NCBI GenBank assembly: GCA_944326035.1 | Contig: CALVCS010000001.1 | Coordinates: 62,001-126,000, forward strand | DNA length: 64,000 nucleotides | Source of the DNA: an uncultured Alistipes sp. | GTDB taxonomy: Bacteria > Bacteroidota > Bacteroidia > Bacteroidales > Rikenellaceae | Reading direction: 5' to 3' | Shown here: in pieces, positions 1 to 8,031 of the stretch | How positions within the stretch are numbered: position 1 is the stretch's first letter | Layout of the letters: every line of letters starts with the position of its first letter | The notes under the pieces: generated by a model | The model's input: the letters and a program-made list of their open reading frames with translations, nothing else | The model's database searches: none | What the model was told of the DNA's origin: nothing | Translations under genes and position numbers: made by a program

Positions 1-2
1 GC

Positions 3-299
3 CTGATGCCGTTGGTGGCTGAAAACGGTATGGACTGGATGTATGCCAACTGTTCGACGACCGCTCAACGGGGAGCCTTGGATTGGTGGAAACCGTTCCG
101 GGACGCCACGTTGCCGGTTTTCCGCAAACTCTATGCGGAAGTTGCCTCCGGTCACGAAGCTCAACGCTCCATCGATGCCAACAGCAAACCCGACTATCGG
201 GCCGGTCTGGAAGCCGAATTGAAAGAGCTGCGAGAAAGCGAAATGTGGCAAGCCGGCGCCACGGTACGCGACCTGCGTCCGGAACGCAGCAAAAAATAG
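3..299 (+). CDS. ilvC: Ketol-acid reductoisomerase, C-terminal fragment
   Basis: This is the 3' end of a gene that enters from the left edge, so only about 98 C-terminal residues are visible. The motif YANCSTTAQRGALDWWKPFRD and the following helix-rich tail match the C-terminal knotted domain of ketol-acid reductoisomerase. That enzyme does the isomerisation and NADPH reduction step of valine and isoleucine synthesis. The stop codon at 297-299 is followed 24 bases later by a strong terminator. The NADPH-binding N-terminal domain lies outside the window, so the gene's integrity and start cannot be judged. The identification rests on the characteristic tail. Confidence 0.9.
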   Translation: MMPLVAENGMDWMYANCSTTAQRGALDWWKPFRDATLPVFRKLYAEVASGHEAQRSIDANSKPDYRAGLEAELKELRESEMWQAGATVRDLRPERSKK

Positions 300-323
300 A
301 CTTCTGCCACCAGCCTAATGCAC

Positions 324-352
324 AAAAAGCTGCCCTTCAGGGGCAGCTTTTT
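324..352 (+). terminator. Terminator between convergent ilvC and the DUF5672 gene
   Basis: A perfect 12-bp stem (AAAAAGCTGCCC with GGGCAGCTTTTT) has a 5-nt loop and ends in T-rich sequence. The A-rich left flank means it could also stop the leftward gene ending at 407. Confidence 0.9.
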
Positions 353-406
353 ATTTAACTCATGATCCTAAGAAAGCGTCTTCTCTAACTTCTCCTCCCC
401 TTTGCC

Positions 407-1198
407 CTAATCCAAGGCCGGAAGGCCCTGTTTTTTCCAGAAGGCTCGTGATTTACGCTTATTAAACCCATGGCAACCGAACGGCAATCGATATCCGTTG
501 AGTCGGTAACATAAAGCCGGATAAGTATCGAACGCAAAAGCCAGGGCCTCTTCCAACGAGGGCGTTTTAAATGTCGGTTCCAAACGCAGAGCTTCGACCG
601 CAAAAAAGACATCTTCATAGTAGCGCGGATAAGCCGACCGTTGCACATAGTAGGCAACCCGATCCGCATGACGCCGCAACAGCGCCGCAATCGTCCGTGT
701 CCGGCGCAACGAAAAGCCGCCATTCCCTACCTTACCTCGACACGCATGCCGATCATCCACCGTTTTCTCGGCGGCCATCATACGGGTCTTCAGAGCCGAG
801 CAGAATTGATAAAGCGGATGACGGTAGATGGGGCGAATCGGCCACGGAGCGCCTACGTAATCATAGTCCCGATCGAGCCAAACCGACAGCTCGTCCCGAA
901 ACACCCAGGCATCCAATTGATACAATAACAGATAATCCCACGCTTCGAAACGTTCATAAAATTCCGAGGAGAGCATCAGCTCATTATACGCCACTTTGCT
1001 GGCAAAATACCGGGCTGCAAAACGTTCGACACGCATCGGCGAGAAGTGCTGGAGCAACGGGTCCAGGTCCAAGCCTTCCGGAGCCATAAAAACGATCGGA
1101 TAACGATGTAAAACAGAGAAACAACAAGCCAATGATGCTCGTTCCTCCGCGGAAAGAGCGGTTTTATAGACTGGAATAACAATCACTGCCGAGGCCAT
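407..1198 (-). CDS. DUF5672 glycosyltransferase-like protein
   Basis: A 263-residue protein that begins MASAVIVIPVYKT, a GT-A-like first beta strand. It continues with YLLLYQLDAWVFRDEL, YDYVGAPWP and VGNGGFSLRR, the blocks typical of DUF5672 proteins. These are presumed glycosyltransferases in Bacteroidetes surface polysaccharide loci, but donor and acceptor are unknown. I chose the ATG at 1198 because the beta strand and family similarity begin there; the frame is open upstream but reads as unrelated sequence. The start codon lies inside a 44-bp repeat that recurs 138 bp upstream (1319-1362). It follows cdaA on the same strand and may be co-transcribed with it. No signal peptide or membrane segment is visible. 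Confidence 0.75.
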   Translation of the reverse strand: MASAVIVIPVYKTALSAEERASLACCFSVLHRYPIVFMAPEGLDLDPLLQHFSPMRVERFAARYFASKVAYNELMLSSEFYERFEAWDYLLLYQLDAWVFRDELSVWLDRDYDYVGAPWPIRPIYRHPLYQFCSALKTRMMAAEKTVDDRHACRGKVGNGGFSLRRTRTIAALLRRHADRVAYYVQRSAYPRYYEDVFFAVEALRLEPTFKTPSLEEALAFAFDTYPALCYRLNGYRLPFGCHGFNKRKSRAFWKKQGLPALD

Positions 1199-1224
1199 AG
1201 ACGCAAGATCAAGCGAAGAAATAA
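1181..1224. repeat. 44-bp direct repeat, copy 1
   Basis: It is about 86% identical (6 mismatches counted by eye) to 1319-1362. It covers the start codon and first codons of the DUF5672 gene. Confidence 0.7.
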
Positions 1225-1251
1225 AACAGAGCTTCTCCTCCTGAGAGGATC

Positions 1252-1335
1252 CTACAGCCACAAAGATAACAATTTCCCTGAACGATCCAATTGAAAGGTC
1301 TTGGCGGCAGCCGGAGAAATCACGGCCGAGGCCAT
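1252..1335 (-). pseudogene. Short duplicated gene start (remnant, 27 codons)
   Basis: A 27-codon frame starts MASAVISP, identical in its first six residues to the DUF5672 protein, then diverges and stops. It starts in repeat copy 2. I read it as a leftover 5' end from a local duplication, or the remnant of a second related gene. It could also be a tiny translated upstream frame. Nothing indicates a function. Confidence 0.4.
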
Positions 1336-1362
1336 CGCCGCAAGATTCAGCAAAGAAAACGG
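1319..1362. repeat. 44-bp direct repeat, copy 2
   Basis: The second copy of the 1181-1224 repeat, in the same orientation, lying between cdaA and the DUF5672 gene. It also contains an ATG followed by codons for ASAVI. Confidence 0.7.
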
Positions 1363-1370
1363 CTCTCTCG

Positions 1371-2150
1371 CTACGACATCGAGATAATTCTCCGCAAATG
1401 GACACGCAGCTGCATCGGCGTAAGATCCTGCCGAATATGGCCTTTGCGCGCCACCGAAATCGTTCCTCGTTCCTCCGAAACGACGATCACCAACGCGTCG
1501 GTGATTTCCGAAACCCCCAAGGCCGCCCGATGCCGGGTGCCGAATTCGGCCGGGACCACCTCTCGTTCCGTCGACGGCAACATACATTTGGCCGCCACGA
1601 TACGTTCGTTCGCCAGGACTATCGCCCCATCATGTAAGGGAGAATTTTTAAAGAAAATATTTTTGATCAACGGAGCCGAGATTTTGGCGTCGATATACAC
1701 CCCACGATCCGTAAAAGGAGTCAGATTGACCGAACGCTGAATGACAATCAAAGCGCCCGTAAACGTGGCCGCCATATCCTTACAAGCCTCCACCACCGGA
1801 TCGATCCATTCGAGTCGCACTTCCGGATCGCGAGACTTGAAAAACCGTCCGAAAATCGTATTTCTCCGTCGTGCGTATTGCGTCCCCAGCAACAGCAGAA
1901 ACCGCCGCACTTCCGGCTGGAACACCACGATCAGCGCAATCACGCCCACCCCGATAATCTGCCCCAGAATCATACTCAACAACTCCATTTTGAGCAGACG
2001 GACCAAGATCCACAGCAGATAGACCATCAGAATCCCCACCACGATCCGCAGGGCATTCGTCCCCCGGGTGAGACGATAAATCTGAAACAGGATCGCCGCC
2101 ACCACCACTATATCGATCAGGTCGATCAATGTCATGTGGATAAAGCCCAT
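1371..2150 (-). CDS. cdaA: Diadenylate cyclase CdaA (c-di-AMP synthase)
   Basis: A 259-residue protein that condenses two ATP into cyclic di-AMP, a second messenger in osmotic and envelope homeostasis. About three N-terminal hydrophobic segments (residues 9-28, 33-53, 57-78) form the membrane anchor typical of CdaA. The DisA_N domain follows, with the catalytic DGA motif at residues 174-176 (LHDGAIV) and the RHR motif at 206-208 (GTRHRAA). Both signature motifs are intact, so it should be active. The start at 2150 is an ATG; a second ATG five codons on (2135) is a possible alternative. A good promoter sits immediately upstream and overlaps the secDF terminator. Confidence 0.95.
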   Translation of the reverse strand: MGFIHMTLIDLIDIVVVAAILFQIYRLTRGTNALRIVVGILMVYLLWILVRLLKMELLSMILGQIIGVGVIALIVVFQPEVRRFLLLLGTQYARRRNTIFGRFFKSRDPEVRLEWIDPVVEACKDMAATFTGALIVIQRSVNLTPFTDRGVYIDAKISAPLIKNIFFKNSPLHDGAIVLANERIVAAKCMLPSTEREVVPAEFGTRHRAALGVSEITDALVIVVSEERGTISVARKGHIRQDLTPMQLRVHLRRIISMS

Positions 2151-2172
2151 AAGTCGGAGTATTTGATCTGAA

Positions 2173-2203
2173 CAAAGGTAATAAAAGAAAAGAAAAACGG
2201 CAA
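2173..2203 (-). promoter_or_regulatory. cdaA promoter, overlapping secDF terminator
   Basis: On the minus strand the -7 box TACCTTTG lies at 2180-2173. A -33 TTG at 2203-2201 is exactly 20 nt upstream, matching the Bacteroidetes primary-sigma consensus. The -33 element falls inside one arm of the secDF terminator. Confidence 0.7.
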
Positions 2204-2233
2204 TCGCAAATACGATTGCCGTTTTTCTTTTCT
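2186..2233 (-). terminator. secDF terminator
   Basis: A perfect 21-bp inverted repeat with a 6-nt loop, whose lower stem is A/T-rich and runs into T-rich sequence on the minus strand, lies 12 bases past the secDF stop. Confidence 0.9.
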
Positions 2234-2244
2234 ATACAGAGCGA

Positions 2245-5244
2245 CTAGGCTTTCTTTTCGTCCTGTTCTTTGGTCCGTTTCATCAAGTCGTAGGCCACCG
2301 GCGTTGCAACGAAAATCGTCGAGAACGAACCGGCAATCACCCCGAACAACAGGGCGCATACAAACCCACGGATCACTTCCCCACCGAAGAGGAAGATCGC
2401 CAACAGAACGACCACGGTCGTCCCCGTCGTATTGACCGTACGGGCCAACGTACTGTTGATGGCGTTATTGATATTATCGCGCATGCGACGTTTCGGATAA
2501 TCACGCTGATATTCGCGGATACGGTCGAAGATGACCACCGTATCGTTGATCGAATACCCGATAATCGTCAGGATGGCGGCAATGAACGATTGGTCCACAT
2601 CCATATTGAACGGCAGAATGCCATGGAATACCGAGAACAGACCGATCGTCAACAGGGAGTCGTGCAACAGGGCAACCACACTACCCACACCCCACTGCCA
2701 ACGTTTGAAGCGGATCACGATATACAACGCGATGGCCAACAAACTGAACAGCACGGCAATGACCGAATTGACTTTGATATCGTGAGCCACGCTCGGACCC
2801 ACCTTATCGGAACTGATAATCCCATACGGACTATCCTGCGTCGTCATGAACTGGTCTTCGGTCAGACGGGTCGCCATCAACGGTTCCAAGGCTTTATAGA
2901 ACATTTCGTTGATTTCGGCCGTTACATTATCCCCGTCATCCTGGTATCTGTATTGGGTAACGATACGCATCTGGTTGTCGCGACCGAACTGTTTCACTTC
3001 ATAACCGCTTTCTCCAAAGACCGGAACCAGGGCTTCACGAACCTGAGTGGCCGTTACCGGCTGGTCGAAACGGATCACATACGCACGACCTCCCGAGAAG
3101 TCGACCCCGTAGCTCATACCGCGAACCGCCAGCGAGATAAAGGTAATCAAAAGCAACGTCCCCGATACGACATAGGTGTATTTACGCATTTTGATAAAAT
3201 CGAAGTGCGTATTGGAGAGGAAGGTTTCGGTCAGACGGCTCGAGAAACGGATCTTGCGGTCTTTGGCCAGCATGGCGGCAAAGATGATCCGGGTGATGAA
3301 GATCGAGGTGAACAACGAAGTGACGATCCCGATGATCAACGTGGTGGCAAACCCTTGAACCGGACCCGTCCCGAAGATGAACAGCACAATACCGGTAATC
3401 AAGGTCGTCACATTACCGTCGATAATGGCGGACATGGCGTTTTTATACCCCTCTGTAATGGATAGCGACAAGCCCTTGCCCGCTCGTAGTTCTTCTTTGA
3501 CGCGTTCGTAAATAATGACGTTGGCGTCGACGGCCATCCCCATCGTCAGCACGATCCCGGCGATACCCGGCAAGGTCAACACGGCTCCGAAGGAAACCAG
3601 TACCCCCAACAAGAAGAAGAGGTTGCAGATCAAGGCGATCGAAGCTACAAACCCGGCCGTATGGTAGAAGAAGATCATATAGATCAGCACCAGCACAAAG
3701 GCCAACAGGAAGGAGCTCATCCCGGCGTTGATCGATTCCTGACCCAACGACGGACCGACCACGGTATCCTGAATAATGCGGGCCGGAGCCGGCAATTTAC
3801 CGGATTTCAACACATTGGCCAAGTCGCGGGCTTCGTTGATGGTGAAGTTCCCCGAAATCGACGAACGGCCCCCGGTAATTTCCTGATTAACGCGCGGAGC
3901 CGAATAAACATACCCATCCAGCACGATGGCAATGCTGCGACCCACGTTGTCAGCCGTCATACGCGCCCACGTACGTGCACCTGCCGCACTCATCACCATG
4001 CTAACTTCGGCCGTCGCCCCCTGCTGAGCATATTCTTCACGAGCTTCTACGACAACGCCCCCATCCAACGGAGCTTTTCCGTCACGGGTATTGGCTTTGA
4101 TGGCGTAGAGTTCGTAAATCGTTTCCGCCGGATCGATGGGTTTGATCCCCCACATCAATTTAATATCGCGAGGCAACAAGGCCCGAACCTGCGGCAAATT
4201 CAAATATTTATTGACTGCAGCCGTATCGAATGACAACGCATGGCCGATCACCGGACCTACGCCGACTTGACCGCTCTGCGGATCTGCCACCGGACTCAGC
4301 TTGGCAAAGAGCGGGAACTGTGCTTCCATGGCCGCTTCATCCGCCGTTTCACCCGGTTTGATGCTGTCAAGCTGGGCGACCAACGTATTTTCTTCCACCA
4401 ACGCCGAATCGGTCCCCGGGATCGTTTCCTCGGTCACTACCGTATCTTCGATCACCACCTGACCCGCTTCGGCCAAATCGCGAATCACCGTATTGGCCTG
4501 CACCAAGGTGGGATAAATTTCGGTATTGTCATACGTTGCCCAGAATTCCAGACTGGCCGTCCCCTGCAACAGTTTGCGGACACGTTCCGGTTCCTTCACC
4601 CCCGGCAATTCCACCAAAATACGTCCCGAGTTTTCCAAACGCTGAATGTTGGGCTGCGTCACCCCAAAACGGTCGATACGACTACGCAAAACGTTGTAGG
4701 AGTTTTCGATGGCGCTATTGGCTTGATCGCGCAACACCTTCACCACTTCTTCATTGGTGCTGTTGGGCGTAATCACCTCCCGCAACTCCGGCGTATTGAA
4801 AATATAACTCAGACGACCCCCATTCGAGAGCTTTTCGTAAGCCGATACGAACAGCGTGATATAATCGCTGCTGCTGCTCTTCTGGTCTTCCCGAGCCTGA
4901 GCCAACGCCTGGTTGAAAATCGGATCCTTGCTGTCGTTGGACAAGGCGCGAACCACGTCTTCCACCGAAATCTCGAGCATGACGTTCATCCCGCCGCGCA
5001 GGTCCAAACCCAGGTTAATCTCCTTTTCTTTAACTTCTTTGTAATTGAACTTGATGAAGCCCAAATTGTACACGGTCTGCGATTTCACCGAATCGAGGTA
5101 GTTCTGCTCCTTGATCGGATCGCCAGCCGCATATTTGGCCGCCTGATTCTCGACGTGCCGCGTTACCAGCGTGAAAGAGAGCTGGTACGCACAGGCAATC
5201 GCGAAAACAATCGCCAAAAATTTGATTGCACCTTTATTTTGCAT
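2245..5244 (-). CDS. secDF: Protein translocase subunit SecDF (fused)
   Basis: A 999-residue fusion of SecD and SecF, the proton-driven membrane subunits that assist Sec-dependent export; fusion is usual in Bacteroidetes. An N-terminal membrane segment (residues 7-26) is followed by the SecD motif LGLDLRGGMNVML near residue 80. Next come a large periplasmic part, the first membrane bundle containing MAVDANVIIYERVKEEL, then the SecF half with GVDFSGGRAYVIRF and GYSINDTVVIFDRIREY. The SecD periplasmic insert is long and acidic (residues about 240-310), as in other members of this phylum. The ATG at 5244 precedes a clear hydrophobic anchor. It is transcribed alone between its own promoter and terminator. 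Confidence 0.97.
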   Translation of the reverse strand: MQNKGAIKFLAIVFAIACAYQLSFTLVTRHVENQAAKYAAGDPIKEQNYLDSVKSQTVYNLGFIKFNYKEVKEKEINLGLDLRGGMNVMLEISVEDVVRALSNDSKDPIFNQALAQAREDQKSSSSDYITLFVSAYEKLSNGGRLSYIFNTPELREVITPNSTNEEVVKVLRDQANSAIENSYNVLRSRIDRFGVTQPNIQRLENSGRILVELPGVKEPERVRKLLQGTASLEFWATYDNTEIYPTLVQANTVIRDLAEAGQVVIEDTVVTEETIPGTDSALVEENTLVAQLDSIKPGETADEAAMEAQFPLFAKLSPVADPQSGQVGVGPVIGHALSFDTAAVNKYLNLPQVRALLPRDIKLMWGIKPIDPAETIYELYAIKANTRDGKAPLDGGVVVEAREEYAQQGATAEVSMVMSAAGARTWARMTADNVGRSIAIVLDGYVYSAPRVNQEITGGRSSISGNFTINEARDLANVLKSGKLPAPARIIQDTVVGPSLGQESINAGMSSFLLAFVLVLIYMIFFYHTAGFVASIALICNLFFLLGVLVSFGAVLTLPGIAGIVLTMGMAVDANVIIYERVKEELRAGKGLSLSITEGYKNAMSAIIDGNVTTLITGIVLFIFGTGPVQGFATTLIIGIVTSLFTSIFITRIIFAAMLAKDRKIRFSSRLTETFLSNTHFDFIKMRKYTYVVSGTLLLITFISLAVRGMSYGVDFSGGRAYVIRFDQPVTATQVREALVPVFGESGYEVKQFGRDNQMRIVTQYRYQDDGDNVTAEINEMFYKALEPLMATRLTEDQFMTTQDSPYGIISSDKVGPSVAHDIKVNSVIAVLFSLLAIALYIVIRFKRWQWGVGSVVALLHDSLLTIGLFSVFHGILPFNMDVDQSFIAAILTIIGYSINDTVVIFDRIREYQRDYPKRRMRDNINNAINSTLARTVNTTGTTVVVLLAIFLFGGEVIRGFVCALLFGVIAGSFSTIFVATPVAYDLMKRTKEQDEKKA

Positions 5245-5310
5245 GTTGGTAAAAATTTGTATATACGTTTATATTTTTTACGTCTAACTCCGCTTTTTGT
5301 ATTTGGAGTG

Positions 5311-5340
5311 CAAATCTACAAATTTTTTCAAGAATAACAA
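5311..5340 (-). promoter_or_regulatory. secDF promoter
   Basis: On the minus strand the -7 box TAGATTTG (5318-5311) and the -33 TTG (5340-5338) are separated by 19 nt. The 5' leader to the ATG is about 60 nt and contains TTGTATATACGT, close to the operator-like word at 50148-50157. Confidence 0.7.
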
Positions 5341-5414
5341 CAGTTTCAAGCCCTTAAAAATCGCTTTTTTCGACTCGCCCGCCACGGCCCGTTTCCCGAT
5401 CCGCAAATTAACCC

Positions 5415-5422
5415 TATATTTG
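5415..5422 (+). promoter_or_regulatory. Promoter (-7 box) of the MscS-family gene
   Basis: TATATTTG matches TAnnTTTG. A TTT at 5392-5394 stands 20 nt upstream where the -33 TTG is expected, so the upstream half is weak. The start codon is 50 nt downstream of the box. Confidence 0.6.
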
Positions 5423-5471
5423 CATAGAGGCGTATCGTCGCCCCCCGGATAACCCTACAAGTCTGTCCCGT

Positions 5472-6749
5472 ATGGAAACCCTCACACATCCCAAAATTTT
5501 TCTGCTGCAATATCTGGAAAACTACCTGATCCAGTTCGGCTGTTCCCAAACCCTCTCCGATGTGATTACCTTCGTGATCGCCTGCGGCATTCTGGCCTTG
5601 TTGGCCTGGTTGCTCAAACGCTGGGGAACCCGCCTGCTCTCGACAGTCATCCACCTCACCGTCAAACGGACCAAAACGCTCTGGGACGACTTCCTGCTCC
5701 AACGAAAATTCTTTAGCCGACTGATTCTGATGATCGTCGGCGGCGTATTGTTGGGGACCGCCCGCATCATTTTTGCCGGATATGCCCCGGCCATCATCGA
5801 TATCCTGCAGCTGATCCTGCGGATCTATCTGGTCGTCATGAGCGCGCTGCTGATCGGCTCTTTCATGGATGCCCTCCACGACATCTACAACACCAAACCC
5901 GCAGCTAAACGCAAATCTATCAAAAGTATCATTCAGGCGATCATGATCGTGGTGTATGTCGTCGCCGGCATCATCGTCGTCGCCATCATCATCCGCAAAG
6001 ACCCCACCCAACTGCTGGTCGGACTGGGAGCCTCCGCCGCCATCCTCACCCTCGTGTTCAAAGATACCATTCTGGGATTCGTCGCTTCGATTCAAATCTC
6101 CGCGCAGGACATGATTCGTCCCGGAGACTGGATCGAAATGCCCTCGAAAGGAGCCGACGGCGTCGTGACCGAAATCAACGTCAACAGCGTTAAAGTCGAA
6201 AACTGGAACAAAACCGTCACCATGATTCCGATCTATTCGCTGGTGTCGGAATCGTTCACCAACTGGCGCCATATGGAGGAAGGTTCGGGTCGTCGGTTCA
6301 AGCGTCCCTTGCTCATCGACATCCATTCGATCCACCCTCTCGACGCCGCACAGATCGAAGCCCTGAAACGCCACCCGTGGATCGCTCCGGTGGCCGAGAA
6401 CATGTCGGCCATCTCGGATCGAACCAACACCAGCTCCTTCGTCAATAACCTCGGGCTTTTCCGGTGTTATGTTGCAGCCTATCTGCAAGCGCATCGTCAG
6501 GTCGCCCAACACATGCCCCTGATCGTCCGCTATCTGAATCCCGACGAGAACGGCATTCCCCTCGAATTGTATGGATTTTCGACCGAAAAGAGTTTCGCTC
6601 CGTTCGAAGAGGTCGTTTCCGATATTTTCAACCATCTGTTGAGTGTGGCGCCGCTATTCGGTCTCCGTTTGTACCAACGACCCACCAACAGTACCGTCCC
6701 GACCGACCCGGCTTTCCACGCCTCCTCTCCCGAAGAACATGCGCTATAA
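5472..6749 (+). CDS. MscS-family mechanosensitive channel, YbdG-like
   Basis: A 425-residue inner-membrane protein. About five hydrophobic segments occupy residues 25-205. The pore-lining helix and MscS beta-domain entry follow (LLVGLGASAAILTLVFKD, then DTILGFVASIQIS and RPGDWIEMPSKGADGVVTEI). The long C-terminal cytoplasmic domain, with TNWRHMEEGSGRRFKR and a length above 400 residues, fits the YbdG miniconductance type rather than the short MscS type. Such channels release solutes on osmotic downshock. It stands alone, divergent from secDF and convergent with the HTH gene across the repeat region. Confidence 0.88.
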   Translation: METLTHPKIFLLQYLENYLIQFGCSQTLSDVITFVIACGILALLAWLLKRWGTRLLSTVIHLTVKRTKTLWDDFLLQRKFFSRLILMIVGGVLLGTARIIFAGYAPAIIDILQLILRIYLVVMSALLIGSFMDALHDIYNTKPAAKRKSIKSIIQAIMIVVYVVAGIIVVAIIIRKDPTQLLVGLGASAAILTLVFKDTILGFVASIQISAQDMIRPGDWIEMPSKGADGVVTEINVNSVKVENWNKTVTMIPIYSLVSESFTNWRHMEEGSGRRFKRPLLIDIHSIHPLDAAQIEALKRHPWIAPVAENMSAISDRTNTSSFVNNLGLFRCYVAAYLQAHRQVAQHMPLIVRYLNPDENGIPLELYGFSTEKSFAPFEEVVSDIFNHLLSVAPLFGLRLYQRPTNSTVPTDPAFHASSPEEHAL

Positions 6750-6838
6750 AAGGGTTTCTCTCCTTTTGTAATGTGCAGTTTGACACCGGAAGACCCCATT
6801 CTAAAAAAGGTCTGCGCCCGTCCATAAAAATCACACAT

Positions 6839-7330
6839 CCTGGGTCTGAGATGGCCTGAGGTGGCTTGACTTGGCTTGAGGTGAGGCGGCTTGAGGCGGC
6901 TTGAGGCGACTCAAATTGGTTTGTCTTAACTTAATGAATTGGCTGGGCTTAGTCGACCCGACATAACACAATACGGCCGGACTGTTTCTGACGGCTTCTG
7001 ACGGCTCCGGGTGATTCCGGTCAGTTCTGGGTGTTTCCTGACTATTTCTGAGGGTCCCGGAAGCCCCAAGATCCCAGACGATTCCAGACGCCCCAGACAC
7101 CCCCAAGCGGTTCCGGGTTGTCTCTGACGCCACGGGATTGCCGCTGATAGCCTTGGGTGCAGCTGGCGGGTCCGGGTCGCCGCGGGCCGGGCCGGGTTGC
7201 CGTGGGCCAGGCCGAGTGCCGCGGGCGGCTCCAGATCATTTATCCCAGCCTAACCTCGTTCAACCTCCGTCAATCGTCATCAATCCCGGCCAATTCGGGT
7301 CAAACGGTCCATCTTGGTTATTCCTGACCA
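6839..7330. repeat. Compositionally skewed degenerate short-repeat block
   Basis: Four successive sub-blocks carry different decayed short units. About 6850-6915 has GGCTTGAGGC-like units, some tandem and exact. About 6980-7130 has TTCTGACGGC and TTCCGGGT-like units. About 7160-7235 has GCCGCGGGCCGG-like units. About 7245-7320 has CAACCTCCGTCAATC-like units. The plus strand is strongly G/T-rich in the first three and C-rich in the last. No uniform spacers, terminal inverted repeats or transposase are present, so it is neither CRISPR nor a recognisable mobile element. Confidence 0.6.
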
Positions 7331-7393
7331 AACCCGGATTCCTTTTTCCCTGCCCCTACCTCCCACCTATCATGGCTGGTCTATATATACAAT

Positions 7394-7428
7394 GAAGGGG
7401 AATCGACGTTCTCGTCTCATTCCCCTTC
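7394..7428. terminator. Hairpin downstream of the HTH gene
   Basis: Arms GAAGGGGAAT and ATTCCCCTTC (10 bp) enclose a 15-nt loop and are flanked by T-rich sequence on both strands. It is plausibly the terminator for the leftward gene ending at 7477. Confidence 0.55.
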
Positions 7429-7476
7429 CTGTTTTGATTCTGATTTCGATTGGAATGGATGCAGCGCCCGGTCGGG

Positions 7477-7737
7477 TCAGCAACTGGGCGGCGTATTTTC
7501 CGCCAATATATCCATCGCTTTCTGTAAAATCGTCACATCATCCAACGTGACCACGCCTCCATCCGGACCTTTTTCATAATGTACGCCCACCGGATCTCCT
7601 CCCTGGCCAAAATGACGGCCGCCGAAGTAATTGCGCACCACGTCTACATTCAGTCCCAATTCATCTGCAATACGCTGCATGCTGCCGCTGGGCAATTTGT
7701 CCTTAATCCGGCGCAACTCATTAAATGTAATTACCAT
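7477..7737 (-). CDS. Small helix-turn-helix DNA-binding protein
   Basis: An 86-residue protein starting MVITFNELRRIKDKLPSGS. The segment MQRIADELGLNVDVVRNYFGG reads as a helix-turn-helix of the kind seen in a small, widespread Bacteroidetes protein family annotated only as DNA-binding protein. A glycine-rich wing (GPDGGVVTLDD) and a C-terminal helix follow. I chose the ATG at 7737 rather than the upstream in-frame codon at 7848 because the extra residues are basic, disordered and overlap the predicted promoter. The target is unknown. It is divergent from dnaK. Confidence 0.75.
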   Translation of the reverse strand: MVITFNELRRIKDKLPSGSMQRIADELGLNVDVVRNYFGGRHFGQGGDPVGVHYEKGPDGGVVTLDDVTILQKAMDILAENTPPSC

Positions 7738-7797
7738 AATAGCGTAGTTTAAGTTTATAGGTTGACCGGCCCGTGCCGGCACTGTTTCGTTCTGTTT

Positions 7798-7827
7798 TAA
7801 AATTACGTTAAAATTTCGGGATTTCAA
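7798..7827 (-). promoter_or_regulatory. Promoter of the small HTH gene
   Basis: On the minus strand the -7 box TAATTTTA (7805-7798, one mismatch to TAnnTTTG) and the -33 TTG (7827-7825) are spaced by 19 nt. A perfect palindrome GTGCCGGCAC lies just downstream, within about 7772-7781. Confidence 0.5.
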
Positions 7828-7964
7828 AAAAATCCGACAAAAAAACATCCCGACATTCCCCTCCTAAACCCAATCCGGACGAAATGACAGTCCAAAATGC
7901 CAAAGAGTCTGACACGAACGGCAACTTTGACAGAAAACTCGCCACGATACCCGCTCCAACAGAG

Positions 7965-7981
7965 TTGGCACAATGCTTGTA
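7965..7981 (+). promoter_or_regulatory. Sigma-54-type promoter of dnaK
   Basis: TTGGCAC, five bases, then TTGTA fits the -24/-12 sigma-54 consensus TGGCAC-N5-TTGCA with one change. The predicted start of transcription is near 7992, leaving a leader of about 40 nt before the dnaK ATG. No TAnnTTTG box is visible in the same interval. Confidence 0.6.
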
Positions 7982-8031
7982 AAATTCTACGGCAACAAAA
8001 CAATGCATAAACAAACTAAAAAATAAGAATT

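Larger units (their letters stand above)
6750..7476. other. 727-base gene-free region
   Basis: No credible coding sequence is present. Frames of up to 100 codons exist on both strands, but their translations are low-complexity and mirror the DNA repeats. The middle holds the degenerate repeat blocks listed separately. The right end holds an AT-rich patch (CTATATATAC near 7381) and a hairpin at 7394-7428. Confidence 0.7.

Noticed and set aside
407..1405. Longer 332-residue version of the DUF5672 protein
   Set aside because: The extra 69 residues have no family similarity, span the repeat and the remnant frame, and overlap the cdaA end.
5250..5265. HutC-type operator in the secDF leader
   Set aside because: Only 9 of 10 palindrome bases match, the region is AT-rich, and no link between secDF and the regulator is apparent; noted only as a resemblance.
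6850..6925. Possible CRISPR or tandem-repeat array
   Set aside because: Units are 8-12 nt and contiguous, with no spacers of uniform length and no cas genes.
6831..7239. Frames of 65-100 codons on the minus strand in the repeat block
   Set aside because: Translations are low-complexity reflections of the DNA repeats, lack ribosome sites, and overlap one another.
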